Shown piece after piece: positions 20,235 to 30,488 of a DNA stretch of 64,000 nucleotides. The DNA comes from Streptomyces sp. P3 (GTDB lineage: Bacteria > Actinomycetota > Actinomycetes > Streptomycetales > Streptomycetaceae). The stretch lies in contig JAFEKX020000001.1 in the NCBI GenBank assembly GCA_016893485.2, positions 8,015,501 through 8,079,500 on the forward strand, given 5' to 3'. The notes under the pieces are model-generated. The model was not told the DNA's origin and did no database searches. It worked only from the letters and a program-made list of their open reading frames with translations. How positions within the stretch are numbered: the first letter of the stretch is position 1; each line of letters opens with the position of its first letter. Both the position numbers and the translations under genes were made by a program.

Positions 20235-22311
20235 TCAACCGCGCGCGGCGGCAAGGGATTCCATGGCGGCTGCGGCGACGTTCTCGGCCGTGAAACCGAA
20301 CTCGGCGAACAGGATCTTGGCATCGGCGGAGGCGCCGAAGTGTTCGAGGGAGACGATGCGTCCTGCGTCACCCACGAACCGGTACCACGTGAGACCGATC
20401 CCGGCCTCGACCGCAACGCGGGCCTTCACGGACGGCGGAAGGACACGGTCCCGGTACTCGCGCGGCTGCTCCTCGAACCACTCCACGGACGGCATCGACA
20501 CCACCCGGGTACCCACGCCCTCGGCTTCCAGCTGCTCCCGCGCCTCGACGGCGAGGTGCACCTCGGAACCGGTCGCGATCAGCACGACGTCGGGAGTCTC
20601 GGTGGAGGAGTCCTTGAGGACGTAACCGCCGCGCGCCGCATCGGAGTCGGGCGCGTAGGTCGGCACACCCTGGCGGGTCAGCGCGAGGCCGTGCGGGGCG
20701 GGCTTCGTGGCGTGCCGCTTGAGGATCTCGGCCCAGGCGATCGCCGTCTCGTTGGCGTCGGCGGCGCACGATGTTCAGGCCCGGGATGGCGCGCAGCGAG
20801 GCCAGGTGCTCGACCGGCTGGTGCGTGGGGCCGTCCTCGCCGAGACCGATGGAGTCGTGCGTCCAGACGTAGGTCACCGGGAGTTGCATCAGCGCGGACA
20901 GGCGCACGGCGTTGCGCATGTAGTCGGAGAACACCAGGAAGGTGCCGCCGTAGACACGGGTGTTGCCGTGCAGGGCGATGCCGTTCATCTCGGCCGCCAT
21001 CGAGTGCTCGCGGATACCGAAGTGGATCGTACGGCCGTACGGGTCGGCCTCCGGCAGCGGGTTGCCCTTCGGGAGGAAGGACGACGTCTTGTCGATGGTG
21101 GTGTTGTTCGAGCCGGCGAGGTCGGCGGAGCCGCCCCACAGCTCGGGCAGGACCGCTCCGAGTGCCTGGAGGACCTTGCCGGAGGCGGCGCGGGTGGCGA
21201 CGGAGGAGCCCTCCTCGAAGACCGGCAGGGACTGCTCCCAGCCCTCGGGGAGCTGACCGGCGACGACGATCCGGTCGAAGAGCTTCGCGCGCTCGGGCTG
21301 GGCGCCGCGCCACTTGTCGATCCGCTTGTCCCAGGCGGAGTGCGCCTCGGCGCCCCGGTCCAGGGCCTTGCGGCTGTGCGCGATGACCTCGTCGGCGACC
21401 TCGAAGGACTGCTCCGGGTCGAAGCCGAGGACGCGCTTGGTGGCGGCGATCTCCTCGGCGCCGAGCGCGGAGCCGTGGGAGGCCTCGGTGTTCTGGGCGT
21501 TCGGGGCGGGCCAGGCGATGATCGTGCGCATCGCGATGATCGAGGGGCGCTCGGTCTCGGCCTGCGCCGTCCTGAGCGCCGTGTACAGCGCGTGGGGTCG
21601 ATGTCGCCGTCGGCGGCGGGGCTCGATGCGCTGGGTGTGCCAGCCGTAGGCCTCGTACCGCTTGAGGACGTCCTCCGAGAAGGCGGTCGCGGTGTCGCCC
21701 TCGATGGAGATGTGGTTGTCGTCGTAGACGAAGACGAGGTTGCCGAGCTTCTGGTGGCCGGCGAGCGAGGAGGCCTCGGCGGAGATGCCCTCCTCCAGGT
21801 CGCCGTCGGAGACGATCGCCCAGATCGTGTGGTCGAAGGGCGACTCGCCCTCGGGGGCCTCGGGGTCGAAGAGGCCGCGCTCGTAGCGGGCGGCCATGGC
21901 CATGCCCACCGCGTTGGCGACACCCTGTCCGAGCGGTCCTGTCGTGGTCTCCACACCGGCCGTGTGCCCGTACTCGGGGTGACCAGGCGTCTTCGACCCG
22001 TGCGTCCGGAACGCCTTGAGGTCGTCGAGCTCCAGCTCGTACCCGGCGAGGTACAGCTGGGTGTACAGCGTCAGCGAGGTGTGGCCGGGGGAGAGGACGA
22101 AGCGGTCACGGCCGGTCCACTCGGGATCCGCGGGGTCGTGACGCATCACCTTCTGAAAGATCGTGTACGCGGCAGGAGCCAGTGCCATCGCCGTGCCCGG
22201 GTGACCGTTGCCGACCTTCTGGACCGCGTCAGCGGCCAGGACACGGGCGGTGTCGACGGCGCGACGGTCGAGGTCGGTCCACTCGAAGCTGTCGGGTGTG
22301 TGCGCGTTCAT
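20235..22311 (-). CDS. tkt: transketolase
   Basis: Thiamine-diphosphate enzyme of the non-oxidative pentose phosphate branch and first gene of the operon. The substrate His region QKVGNGHPGTAMALAPAAY, the TPP/Mg motif VSDGDLEEGISAEASSLAGH, and the pyrimidine-domain block THDSIGLGEDGPTHQPVEHL are present; about 692 residues. Two compensating frame changes near 21600-21625 garble about ten residues, and another lies near 20762. The ATG at 22311 (MNAHTPDS) is likely; an in-frame ATG two codons earlier is possible. Its promoter region faces the AraC gene. Confidence 0.95.
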
Positions 22312-22363
22312 CTTCAAGAAGTCCTCGGTAAGAGCGGCAGAACTGCTCGGACGCCTTCAAATC

Positions 22364-22380
22364 TAAAAGTCTGACTTTTA
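22364..22380. promoter_or_regulatory. inverted repeat in the tkt / araC divergent promoter
   Basis: TAAAAGT-CTG-ACTTTTA is a perfect 7-base inverted repeat, A/T-rich within a G/C-rich stretch, about 50 bp before tkt and 78 bp before the AraC gene. It is a plausible operator or part of the tkt promoter; the binding protein is not known. Confidence 0.5.
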
Positions 22381-22457
22381 CGAGGGAAGGTGCCGGTGTG
22401 CCAGCCTGTGGTGAAAGTGGGACACCGGGATGAGCGGCGAGGCGGCACGAGAAGGAC

Positions 22458-23356
22458 ATGACGGACAGAACTATCCAAGACGTCGGCGGTGACGGCGACG
22501 TGATCAGAACGTTTCCCTTCCCTGTCGATCTGAGCGTCTGCGGCGTCGGCATGCAGGTCGGCCCGATGGGCACCGGTCGCACCTGGCACGCCGACGCACC
22601 CCTGCACCGCGTCCACCGCATCGACTTCCATGTGGTGATGCTCTTCTCCGGCGGCCCGGTCCGCCACATGATCGACTTCGCCGAGTACGAGGCGACCGCC
22701 GGCGACGTCCTGTGGATCCGCCCCGGCCAGGTCCACCGCTTCTCCCCGACCAGCGAGTACCGCGGCACCGTCCTGACCATGCAGCCCGGCTTCCTCCCGC
22801 GCGCCACGGTCGAGGCGACCGGCCTCTACCGCTACGACCTCCCCCGCTCCTGCACCCCGACGAGCCCCGCCTCGCCGCCCTGCGCGCCTCCCTGGACCAG
22901 CTCCGGCGCGAGTACGAGGACTCGACCACGCTCCCGCTGAGCCTTCACACCTCGGTCCTACGCCACTCCCTGACGGCCTTCCTGCTCCGGCTCGCGCACC
23001 TCGCGGCCAGCTCGGCGGAGGACGCGGCCCGGCAGGCCGACACGACGTTCACCCTCTTCCGCAACGCCGTGGAGAAGGGCTTCGCCACCAACCACAGCGT
23101 GAGCGCCTACGCCGACGCCCTCGGCTACTCCCGCCGCACCCTGGTCCGCGCGGTCCGCGCCGCGACCGGTGAGACCCCGAAGGGCTTCATCGACAAGCGG
23201 GTCGTCCTGGAGGCGAAACGGCTGTTGGCCCACACGGATCTGCCGATCGGCCGGGTGGGAGCGGCAGTTGGCTTCCCCGACGCGGCCAACTTCTCCAAGT
23301 TCTTCCAGCAGCACACGGATGTGACACCGGCGGGGTTCCGGGCGGAACTGCGCTGA
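22458..23356 (+). CDS. AraC family transcriptional regulator
   Basis: About 300 residues with an N-terminal cupin sensor (MTDRTIQDVGG..., DVLWIRPGQVHRFSPTSEYR) and a C-terminal double helix-turn-helix. The second part reads SVSAYADALGYSRRTLVRAV, FIDKRVVLEAKRLLAHTDLP and AVGFPDAANFSKFFQQHTDV, the standard AraC signature. One frame change near 22848 interrupts LYRYDLPP/LLHPDEPRL. It is divergent from the tkt operon and could control it or itself. The cupin suggests a small-molecule effector, not identifiable here. Confidence 0.88.
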
Positions 23357-23387
23357 CGGTTTGCCGATGGACGGGGGAGAGGGACGT

Positions 23388-24487
23388 ATGGGGATGTCTG
23401 GTCCGCGCTGTCCGAGGGCGTTCGGCCCAACGCCCGTGTCGCCGACGGGTGGTTGACGGGGCAGGGGCTGAACAGGGCAGCTCCTGTGGAGGTGTTGGTC
23501 GGCCTCTTCGATGCGGGAGAGACGGGCTTTCTGTTCCGCGCGGATCTTCCAGCGGGCGTTCTGGACGCGGCCGTAGCCCATCCGTCGAGAAATGTCCGGG
23601 GTCGCGCGGCGGAGAGCGGAAAGCTCTCGCGTGGCCAGTGGGACCGGCTTCTGGCCGCCACCGCTGGGCTGCCCCACCACGGGCTGCTGGCCGAGATGGC
23701 GGAGGAGCAGGACGACAACCGACTACGCGGCGCGCACGTCGGCGTGGACCGCGCGCCGTCCCCGAGTCCCGCCCGCCCGACTCACCGGCCGAGATCGCCG
23801 CCATGGCCGACACCGTCCCCGATATCGAGGCGAGTCACCGCAGTTACGCCCTGTGGTGGGTCGCGGCCCTGTACGACGACCCGGCCGCCATGCGGCAACT
23901 CGCCTCGTCCGCCAAGCTGTTGATCCGCCGCAGCGTGGCACGCGCCGTGCACCGTCCCCGGACGTCGTGGAGTCGCCGGCCCACGACGAGGACCGTGTCG
24001 TACGGCTCTTCCTCACCGAGTCCTGCGACGATGCCCCCGCCGACCTGCTCCTCGACGTGTGGACCTGGTGGCCCGGCAGCTTCTCGTTCCCCGGCCGCCC
24101 CCGCAATCACCTCAACTTCCCCCGCGACGGCCTGCTGCGTTTCGCCGACGACCCGGAGCCGCGCCTGCGCCTTCTCGCGCTCGACGATCCCGCGTCGGAC
24201 GCCGACCTCGTCGAGCGGTTCAGCCGCGATCCCGACGGCGAGGTACGACGGCGGGCGGCGGAGGACCCGCGGCTGTCCCCGAGGCCGCGGTCGGGCCGGC
24301 CCACGACGACGAGTCGGGGGTTCGCTCCGAGGCCCGGCGGAACCCGGCCCTGCCCCCGGCGTCCCTGGCGTCGCTGCTCCTCGACGAACGCGGTGCCCTG
24401 GACGCCGCCCAGAATCCCGCCCTCCCCGTCGCCGTCATGCACCGCATGATCGCGCTGACGGGCAAGGGGCCCCACGCACCGGCGTGA
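23388..24487 (+). CDS. leucine-rich-repeat-variant (LRV) / HEAT-like repeat protein
   Basis: Pieces in successive frames assemble into about 365 residues. The repeats follow the LRV pattern: LPAGVLDAAVAHPSRNVRGR, LLRFADDPEPRLRLLALDDP, ERFSRDPDGEVRRRAAEDPR and EARRNPALPPASLASLLLDE. Each unit is a short helical hairpin ending in D/NP. Such proteins are common in Streptomyces; their function is unknown and is probably protein binding. The start ATG at 23388 follows a purine-rich ribosome site, but one G must be restored at 23394 to enter the reading frame. Further single-base losses are inferred near 23755, 23960 and 24283. Four breaks in one kilobase could mean decay, though each fits the pattern of lost bases seen elsewhere. 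Confidence 0.65.
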
Positions 24488-24488
24488 A

Positions 24489-24510
24489 GCCCCCTTCTTC
24501 CCGTGGGGGC
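24489..24510. terminator. hairpin terminator between convergent genes
   Basis: GCCCCC (24489-24494) pairs with GGGGGC (24505-24510) around a pyrimidine-rich loop, directly between the LRV stop at 24487 and the GH16 stop at 24514. Confidence 0.6.
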
Positions 24511-24513
24511 GGG

Positions 24514-25917
24514 TCAGTGACCGAAGTCGAACCAGTTGACGTTCACGAAGTCGGCGGGCTGGCCGCTGCTGAAGGTGAGGTAGACGTCATGGGTGCCGGT
24601 GACCGAGCTGATGTTCGCCGGGACCGTTCTCCATGACTGCCAGCCCCCGGTGTTGGCCAGCGCGAAGCTGCCGACCGGGGTCGCCGTGGGGCTGTCGAGG
24701 CGCACCTGCACCAGGCCGCTGACCCCGCTCGCGGCACCACTCGCGACCCGGGCGTTGAACTGGGTGGCCGCCGTGGAGCCGAAGGTGACGCCCTTGTAGA
24801 GCGCCCAGTCGCCGTTGGCTATCGAGCCGATGTCCTGGCCGCCGCCCGTGTCCGTGGTGGTCTCGGCGATCGTGCCGGACTGGCTGTCGTAGGACTCGGC
24901 CTGGATCGCGCTGTACGCGTCACGGTTGCCGGTCGGCGGGGGTGTGGTGCCGCCCCCACCGCCCGTGGACGAGAGCACCTGCACATAGTCCACCGTCATC
25001 GGGTGGTTCGGGTCGGTGGCGCTGGTGGGGCCGCCGCCGAACGCGTTCGGGAAGCCGCCGCCCATCGCCACGTTCAGGATGATGAAGAAGCCGTGGTTCG
25101 TCGCGTTGGCCCAGGTCGTCGCGTCGACCTGACTGGAGTTGACCGTCTCGAAGTTGACGCCGTCGAGGTAGTAGCGGATCTGCTCGGGACTGGTGGACCG
25201 GTCCCATTCCATCGCGTACGTGTGGAAACCCGCCTGGCAGGTCGTGCCCGCGCACGCCGTCGAACCGCCGATGCCCGTCGTCTCGTTGCACGGACCGCCC
25301 GGGCTGGTGCCGCAGTGCACCGTGGACCAGTCGGTGTTGAGACCCTGGACGTTCTCCATGATGTCCAACTCGCCCACACTGGGCCAGTTCTGATAGTTGC
25401 CCCGGTACGGCGCGCCCAGCATCCAGAACGCGGGCCAGTAGCCGAGCGCCGACGAGCCGGTGACGTTGGGGAGTTGGATGCGGGCCTGGACCCGCAGCTT
25501 CCCGCCGGCCGGCGGCTGGAAGTCGGTGCGGTTGGTCTCGATGCGGCCCGAGGTCCAGTTGCCGGATGCGTCCCGGCGCGGGGTGATCAGCAGGTTGCCG
25601 TTGCCGTCGAGTGCCACGTTGTTGGTGGAGGAGGTCATCGTCTCGACCTCGCCTGTGCCCCAGTTCGCGGCGCCGCCCGGGTACGAAGTCCCGGTGTCGT
25701 ACTGCCAGTTGGCGGTCGACACACCGGTGCCGGCGGCGCCGTTGAAGTCGTCCAGGAACACCTGCGTCCAGCCCGAGGGCGGCGTGGGCGCGGAGGCGTT
25801 CGCGGGCAGGGTGAGGGCCGTGGCGGTGGCGGCCGCCAGACCGAGGGTGCTGAGGACGGCGATCAGGACACGCCGTAAGGGACGGGGTCTGCGCTGCCTG
25901 CCGGAGGTGTCACTCAT
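24514..25917 (-). CDS. secreted GH16 beta-1,3-glucanase (laminarinase-type) with CBM6-like module
   Basis: An intact 467-residue exported enzyme. A long twin-basic signal region (RRPRPLRRVLIAVLSTLGLA) leads to the GH16 domain, whose catalytic motif is in WPSVGELDIMENVQGL (ExDxxE). The fold is also supported by GYWPAFWMLGAPYRGNYQNW and FHTYAMEWDRSTSPEQIRYY. A Gly/Pro/Thr linker (GGGGGTTPPPTG) joins a C-terminal carbohydrate-binding module resembling CBM6 (AIQAESYDSQSGT ... VNVNWFDFGH). It most likely cleaves beta-1,3-glucan outside the cell. A perfect 16-base palindrome 52 bp upstream looks like a LacI-family (CebR-like) operator, implying sugar induction. Confidence 0.92.
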   Translation of the reverse strand: MSDTSGRQRRPRPLRRVLIAVLSTLGLAAATATALTLPANASAPTPPSGWTQVFLDDFNGAAGTGVSTANWQYDTGTSYPGGAANWGTGEVETMTSSTNNVALDGNGNLLITPRRDASGNWTSGRIETNRTDFQPPAGGKLRVQARIQLPNVTGSSALGYWPAFWMLGAPYRGNYQNWPSVGELDIMENVQGLNTDWSTVHCGTSPGGPCNETTGIGGSTACAGTTCQAGFHTYAMEWDRSTSPEQIRYYLDGVNFETVNSSQVDATTWANATNHGFFIILNVAMGGGFPNAFGGGPTSATDPNHPMTVDYVQVLSSTGGGGGTTPPPTGNRDAYSAIQAESYDSQSGTIAETTTDTGGGQDIGSIANGDWALYKGVTFGSTAATQFNARVASGAASGVSGLVQVRLDSPTATPVGSFALANTGGWQSWRTVPANISSVTGTHDVYLTFSSGQPADFVNVNWFDFGH

Positions 25918-25968
25918 GGGTGCCTCTCGGGTACGGAGTGGGGTGCGAGTGCGGTTGCCCGCGACTGG

Positions 25969-25984
25969 CTGAGAGCGCTCTCAG
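25969..25984. promoter_or_regulatory. LacI-family (CebR-like) operator upstream of the GH16 gene
   Basis: CTGAGAGCGCTCTCAG is a perfect 16-base palindrome with the central GAGCGCTC of CebR-type sites (consensus TGGGAGCGCTCCCA in Streptomyces). It lies 52 bp upstream of the laminarinase start. A half-like copy, TGAGAGCGCTAGA, lies near 26118. The rest of 25918-26124 holds no gene. Confidence 0.7.
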
Positions 25985-26124
25985 ACAGTGGGTGCGCGGT
26001 CAATGTGCTCTCGGCCACCCGGACGTCAAGAGGTGAAGCCGGGAAAGTCCTTTCGGCGGGCGGGGGTTCAGGGGTGAATGCGGTGAAAGGGGAGGTTTCC
26101 GATCCGTATTCCGGGGTGAGAGCG

Positions 26125-27367
26125 CTAGACCGCGCTCCCCGCCTTCCACTCCGCCCACGACAGGTTCCAGCCGTTGAGGCCGTTGTCCGCGGCCACGGTC
26201 TTCTCACCGGAGTTCTTCACGATGACGACGTCGCCGAGCATCGAGCTGTCGTAGAACTTGTATCCCGCCACCGACGTGTCGTTCGCGCCCTTCGCGTCGT
26301 GCAGGCCGACGCAGCCGTGGCTGGTGTTCTCGTTGCCGAACACCGCTGTGGACGCCCAGTAGTTGCCGTGCACGAAGGTGCCGGAGGTGGTGAGGCGCTG
26401 GGCGTGCGGGACGTCGTCGATGTCGTACTCGTCGCCGAGGCCGACCGTCGAGGACTGCATGCGGGTCTGCTTGAACCGCTCGCTGATCACCATGATCCCG
26501 GACCAGGTGGTGTGCTGGGCGTTGCCGCCGCTCACCGGGTAGGTGGCCAGCGTCGTGCCGTCGCGCTTGACGACCATCTCCTTGCTGGACAGGTCCACCG
26601 TGCTGATCTGCTCGCGGCCGATGTCGAAGGTGACGTCCTTGGACTGGACGCCGTAGACGCCGTCCTGGCCCTCGACGTCCTTCAGGCGGAGGCTGAGCGT
26701 GATCTTCGTACCGGCCGCCCAGTACGTCTCGGGGCGGAAGTCGAGCCGTGTGTCGCTGAACCAGTGGCCGACGATCTCGACGGCGGGCTCGGCGGTGACG
26801 GTGATCGCTTTCTGGACGGTGGACCGGTCCTTGACCGCGTGCGTGAAGTTGATCGAGACGGGCATGCCGACGCCCGAGGTGGAGTTCGCCTCGGGGTGAA
26901 GTAGCCGACGAAGGTCTCGCCGGGGACTGGGTGGTGAAGGTCAGCGTCTTCGCGGCGGCGCCCTGCGCCTGCGCGGCGACCGTGTACTTCGTGCCCGAGT
27001 ACGGGTTCTTCGTCGACGTCCACTTCGTCTTGGCGTCGTTGAAGGTCCCGGCCAGCGTGGAACCGTCGTTGCCGGTCACCTTCACCGCGGCGAACGTGCC
27101 GTCGGTCACCGTCACCGTGACCGGGGCCGTGAAATCGGCCTTCCTGGTGCCGTCGGCGGGCGAGACCGTGACGGTCGGCGCCTTCGCGGCCTTCACCGAC
27201 GCGGTCGCCGACGAACCGCCGGACGACGGGCTCTCCGCGGCCCCCGCCGAACTGCTGCAACCGGTCAGGACGGCGGCCGGCACCACCCCGAGCACGGTGA
27301 GGACCCCACGACGGGACCACCTCTCCGACTGCTTCTCGGACCGGTTGGATATGTGCGACACGCCCAC
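26125..27367 (-). CDS. L,D-transpeptidase lipoprotein (Ig-like domains plus YkuD)
   Basis: A cell-wall cross-linking enzyme that joins peptidoglycan peptides 3-3. The N-terminus is basic, then GVLTVLGVVPAAVLTGCSSS gives a lipobox (LTGC). Two Ig-like segments follow (VTVSPADGTRKADFTAPVTV; ITVTAEPAVEIVGHW), then the YkuD domain with the catalytic motif NENTSHGCVGLHDAKGAND and a conserved GTFVHGNYW. Length is about 410 residues. GTG at 27367, behind a GGAGGAAGG ribosome site, is chosen; GTG at 27361 is possible. Two compensating frame changes lie near 26925 and 26897. Similar to mycobacterial Ldt(Mt2)-type proteins. Confidence 0.9.
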
Positions 27368-27708
27368 GGCAGGCCTTCCTCCGCATGTCGCGCACACCCT
27401 CTGGCCGTACGCGACGAGATCACCAGTGCCGTTGCATCCTGCGTCACTTCCCTGGATTGAATCTTTGAATCCCAGGGGCTCCACCTGAGATTCCTGTGAA
27501 GAGAGCCTGAAAGAAGGCCTGAAACCACGGTTGCCGGACGCTTCCCGAGTGTGAACAGAGTATGAAGGCGCCGACCGTTGCCCTGAGTATCCGGTGAGAT
27601 CCCCGTCCCGCCATGGCTTCCCCACCCGACCGGTCGGAAGAGTGAGAAAGGACCTGAAGGCGGAGTTCCGTATCGGTGACTCCGCGGCTGACCACGCCGG
27701 AGGTATTC
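27368..27708. promoter_or_regulatory. 341-bp divergent intergenic region
   Basis: No gene is seen. It separates the L,D-transpeptidase (minus) from the FAD/NAD(P)-binding protein (plus) and must hold both promoters. An imperfect hairpin, CCCTGG...CCCAGGG, occupies 27450-27477. The A/T-richer stretch 27440-27560 is the likely promoter zone. The GGAGG at 27699-27703 serves the start at 27709. Confidence 0.4.
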
Positions 27709-29090
27709 GTGACCGAAGTCCGCAAGCGGCCCACAGTGGCGATCGTCGGAGCGGGCGCGGCAGGCACCCTGACCGCCGTCCAGCTCTGCGAGACCGCCAC
27801 CCGCCGCCGGACCCCGCTCGACCTGGTGCTGGTCGACCCGGCCCCGGAAGCCGGCCGCGGCACGGCCTACGCCACCCCCGACCCACGCCACCGGCTCAAC
27901 GTCCCGGCGGGCAACATGAGTTGCTACCCCGACGACCCCGGCCACTTCACCCGCTGGCTGTGCCGCCACGGTGAACCCACCGTCAGGGGCGCCGACTTCG
28001 CCACCCGCTACCGCTACGGCGCCTATCTCGCCGACACCCTCGCCCAGGCCGTCGTCCGCTCCCACGGCACGGTCTGCGTACGCCGGCTGCGCACCCGCGC
28101 CGAGAGCTGTACCGGCATCCCCGAAGGCCCGGTGGAACTCCACCTCGCCGACGGAGGACTCCTCACCGCCGACAGCGCCGTCCTCGCCACCGGCCCCGCC
28201 GCCCCCGCCGCCGCCTGGGCCCCGCCCGCACTGCGCACCTCGCCCCGCTTCATCAACTCACCCTGGAAGCCGGGTGCGTTGGACGCCGTACGCGAGGACA
28301 CCGCCGACGTCCTCCTCGTCGGCACCGGCCTCACCGCCGTGGACCTCGCCCTCACCCTGGACCGTTCCGAGCGCACGATCCACGCCGTCTCCCGCAGCGG
28401 ACTCCTGCCCCAGCCCCACGCGTTGGGCCCGGCCGGTGTGATGGAGGCGCCGAGCTGGCCCCGCGATCTGACCCTGAGCGGACTGCGCCGGACCGTCTAC
28501 CGGCACATCAGCCGCTCCGTCCGCACCCACGGCGACTGGCGCCCCGCCCTGGACAGCCTCCGCCCGCACACCGCACGCCTCTGGCACAGCCTCACCCCTG
28601 AGGAACGCGGCGAGTTCCTCAGGGGAGAGGGCGCCCTCTGGAACACCCACCGCCACCGCATGGCCCCCGCCACCGCCGAGTCCCTGACCCGCGCCCGCAC
28701 CGCCCGCCGTCTCCAGGTCCACACGGGCACGATCACCGATGTGGTGCATTCCGGCGATCAGTTGGTGGTCACGCTCTCCAACGGCCGTACGGTGCGCGCC
28801 GGTTGGGTGATCGACTGCACCGGACCGGGGCAACGGCTCGAAGACCCGCTGTGGCGCGGCCTGTTCGAGTCCGGTACGGCCGTGCCCGGACCGCTCGGCA
28901 TGGGGGCCGCCACCCGCGACGGACGCCTCCTCGACGCCCGAGGCCGCTCCGTACGACCGCTGTTCACGCTCGGCGCCCCCGGCGCGGCGAACTCTGGGAG
29001 ACCACCGCGATCCCCGAGATCCGAGTCCAGGCCGCCGCCCTCGCCCGGCACCTCCTCGCCCCACCGGCCCGCCGCGCCCGCCGCAGGCCC
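27709..29090 (+). CDS. FAD/NAD(P)-binding protein (HI0933 / FAD-NAD(P)-bd_9 family)
   Basis: A flavoprotein of unknown substrate. The start GTG at 27709 sits 6 bases after GGAGG; a GTG at 27676 is less likely. The dinucleotide motif VAIVGAGAAGTLTAVQLCE is followed by HRLNVPAGNMSCYPDDPGHF and the motif YRYGAYLADTL, typical of family PF13454. A second nucleotide-binding region reads DVLLVGTGLTAVDLALTLDR, and GWVIDCTGPGQRLEDPLW closes the core. A frame change near 28993 precedes LWETTAIPEIRVQAAALARH. The frame then runs without stop into the TPR protein, so the end given here is a domain boundary, not an observed stop. Confidence 0.78.
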
Positions 29091-30366
29091 GTCGACGGAC
29101 TCGGACTCCCGCTGTCCACCCACGCCGAGGCCGCCACCGCCTACCGCAACGGACTCGACCGGGTGCTCAAAGTACGCGCCGGAGCCGAGGACGCCTTCGC
29201 CCGCGCGGTCACCCTGGACCCCGGATTCGCCCTGGGACACGCGGCGTTGGCCCTCCTCGGCCACGAGTGCGGAGCCGCCGTCGACGTCCCCGGGCACTCG
29301 CCGACGCCCAGCGCAGCGCACACGAACGCGCCGACGAACGCGAGCGGTCCTTCGTCGAGGTGATCACCCGCCGGGTCCAGTCCACCGACGGGGACCGCGC
29401 GTTGATCCGCCACCTCGACACCCACCCCGCCGACGCCCTCGCCCTCGCCACCGCCGTCCCCACCATCGCCTTCTCCGGCGTGACCGACCTGGACGACGAC
29501 TACGCCCTGCGGCTCGTCGAGCGCACGTCCCCGGCCTACGACGGACACTGGTTCCACACCTCGCTGCTCGCCTTCCTCCGCCAGGAGCAGGGCCGGCTGC
29601 ACGAGGCGGGCGAACTCGCCCACCGCGCCCTGGCAGTCGAGCCCGCCTCCGGTCACGCCGTGCACGCGCTGGCCCACGTCCACTACGAGTCCGGTGCCCA
29701 CGAGGCGGGCCGCGACTGGCTGGACCGCTGGGTCTCCGGGCAGGGTCGGGGTGCCGTGCACCGGGCCCACTTCTCCTGGCACATCGCCCTGCACGAACTG
29801 GCGTTGGACGACCCGGCCGCCGTACGCAGGCGCTGGTTCGCCCAGTTGGCACCGGGGCGGGTGACCGGGGTGCGCGCCCTTGTCGACTCGGGGTCCCTGC
29901 TGTGGCGGGCCCGGCTCAGCGGCAACTGGCAGGGGAGCTGCCGACTTCGGACGTCCTGGGCTCGGTGACGTGCGAGGTGCTGGAGCGCCCGGCGACGGCG
30001 TTCACGGCCCTGCACGCGGCGGTGGCGCTGACGGCGGCCGGAGACCTCCCGGCCCTCCGCCGTCTGCGCGACCACGCGGCGGGCGCCGACCCGGTGCAGC
30101 GCGAGGTCATCGCCCCGCTCTGCGACGCCTTCACCGCCCTCGTCGAACACCGCTTCCACGAAGCCGCCCACGGCCTCGACGCGCTGCTTCCGGTCCTCCG
30201 CAAGGTGGGCGGCAGCGCGGCCCAACGCGAGGTCGTGGAGGAGACGTTGCTGTACGCGCTGGTGTCGGCGGGGCGGTGCGACGCGGCACGGCGGCTGCTG
30301 GACGCGAGGCTGGACCGCACGTCGGCACCTCGCGACCGGCGGATGCTGGCGGGCTTGCCCGGGTGA
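29091..30366 (+). CDS. tetratricopeptide-repeat protein, in frame with the preceding flavoprotein
   Basis: From GLGLPLSTHAEAATAYRNGL onward the sequence matches the Streptomyces TPR-protein family: DAFARAVTLDPGFALGHAAL, GELAHRALAVEPASGHAVHA and AHFSWHIALHELALDDPAAV are TPR-like helices. Length is about 425 residues. These proteins are thought to bind other proteins; no catalytic motif is seen. No ATG or GTG lies at the expected start (about 29090), and the frame is continuous with the upstream flavoprotein, so it is either a real fusion or a gene whose start is spoiled by a base error. Frame changes near 29290 and 29930 fit one lost base each. It ends LDRTSAPRDRRMLAGLPG. Confidence 0.7.
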
Positions 30367-30488
30367 GCTGAGCGGGGGCGCGGGAGCCTGGGGGTACCTC
30401 CAGGTCTCCCTCGGGGCCGGTGTCGACGTGCGGTGTGCCGTGGTGAACGTCGGCCTGCGAGGGGCGGACCCGGGCGAGGACGATGCCG

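Noticed and set aside
20216..20416. N-terminal extension of transaldolase
   Set aside because: It lies within tkt in another frame; the ATG at 20215 gives the standard start 19 bp after tkt.
23388..24487. Calling the LRV-repeat gene a pseudogene
   Set aside because: All four breaks fit the same single-base loss pattern as in essential genes such as pgi and zwf, so decay cannot be claimed.
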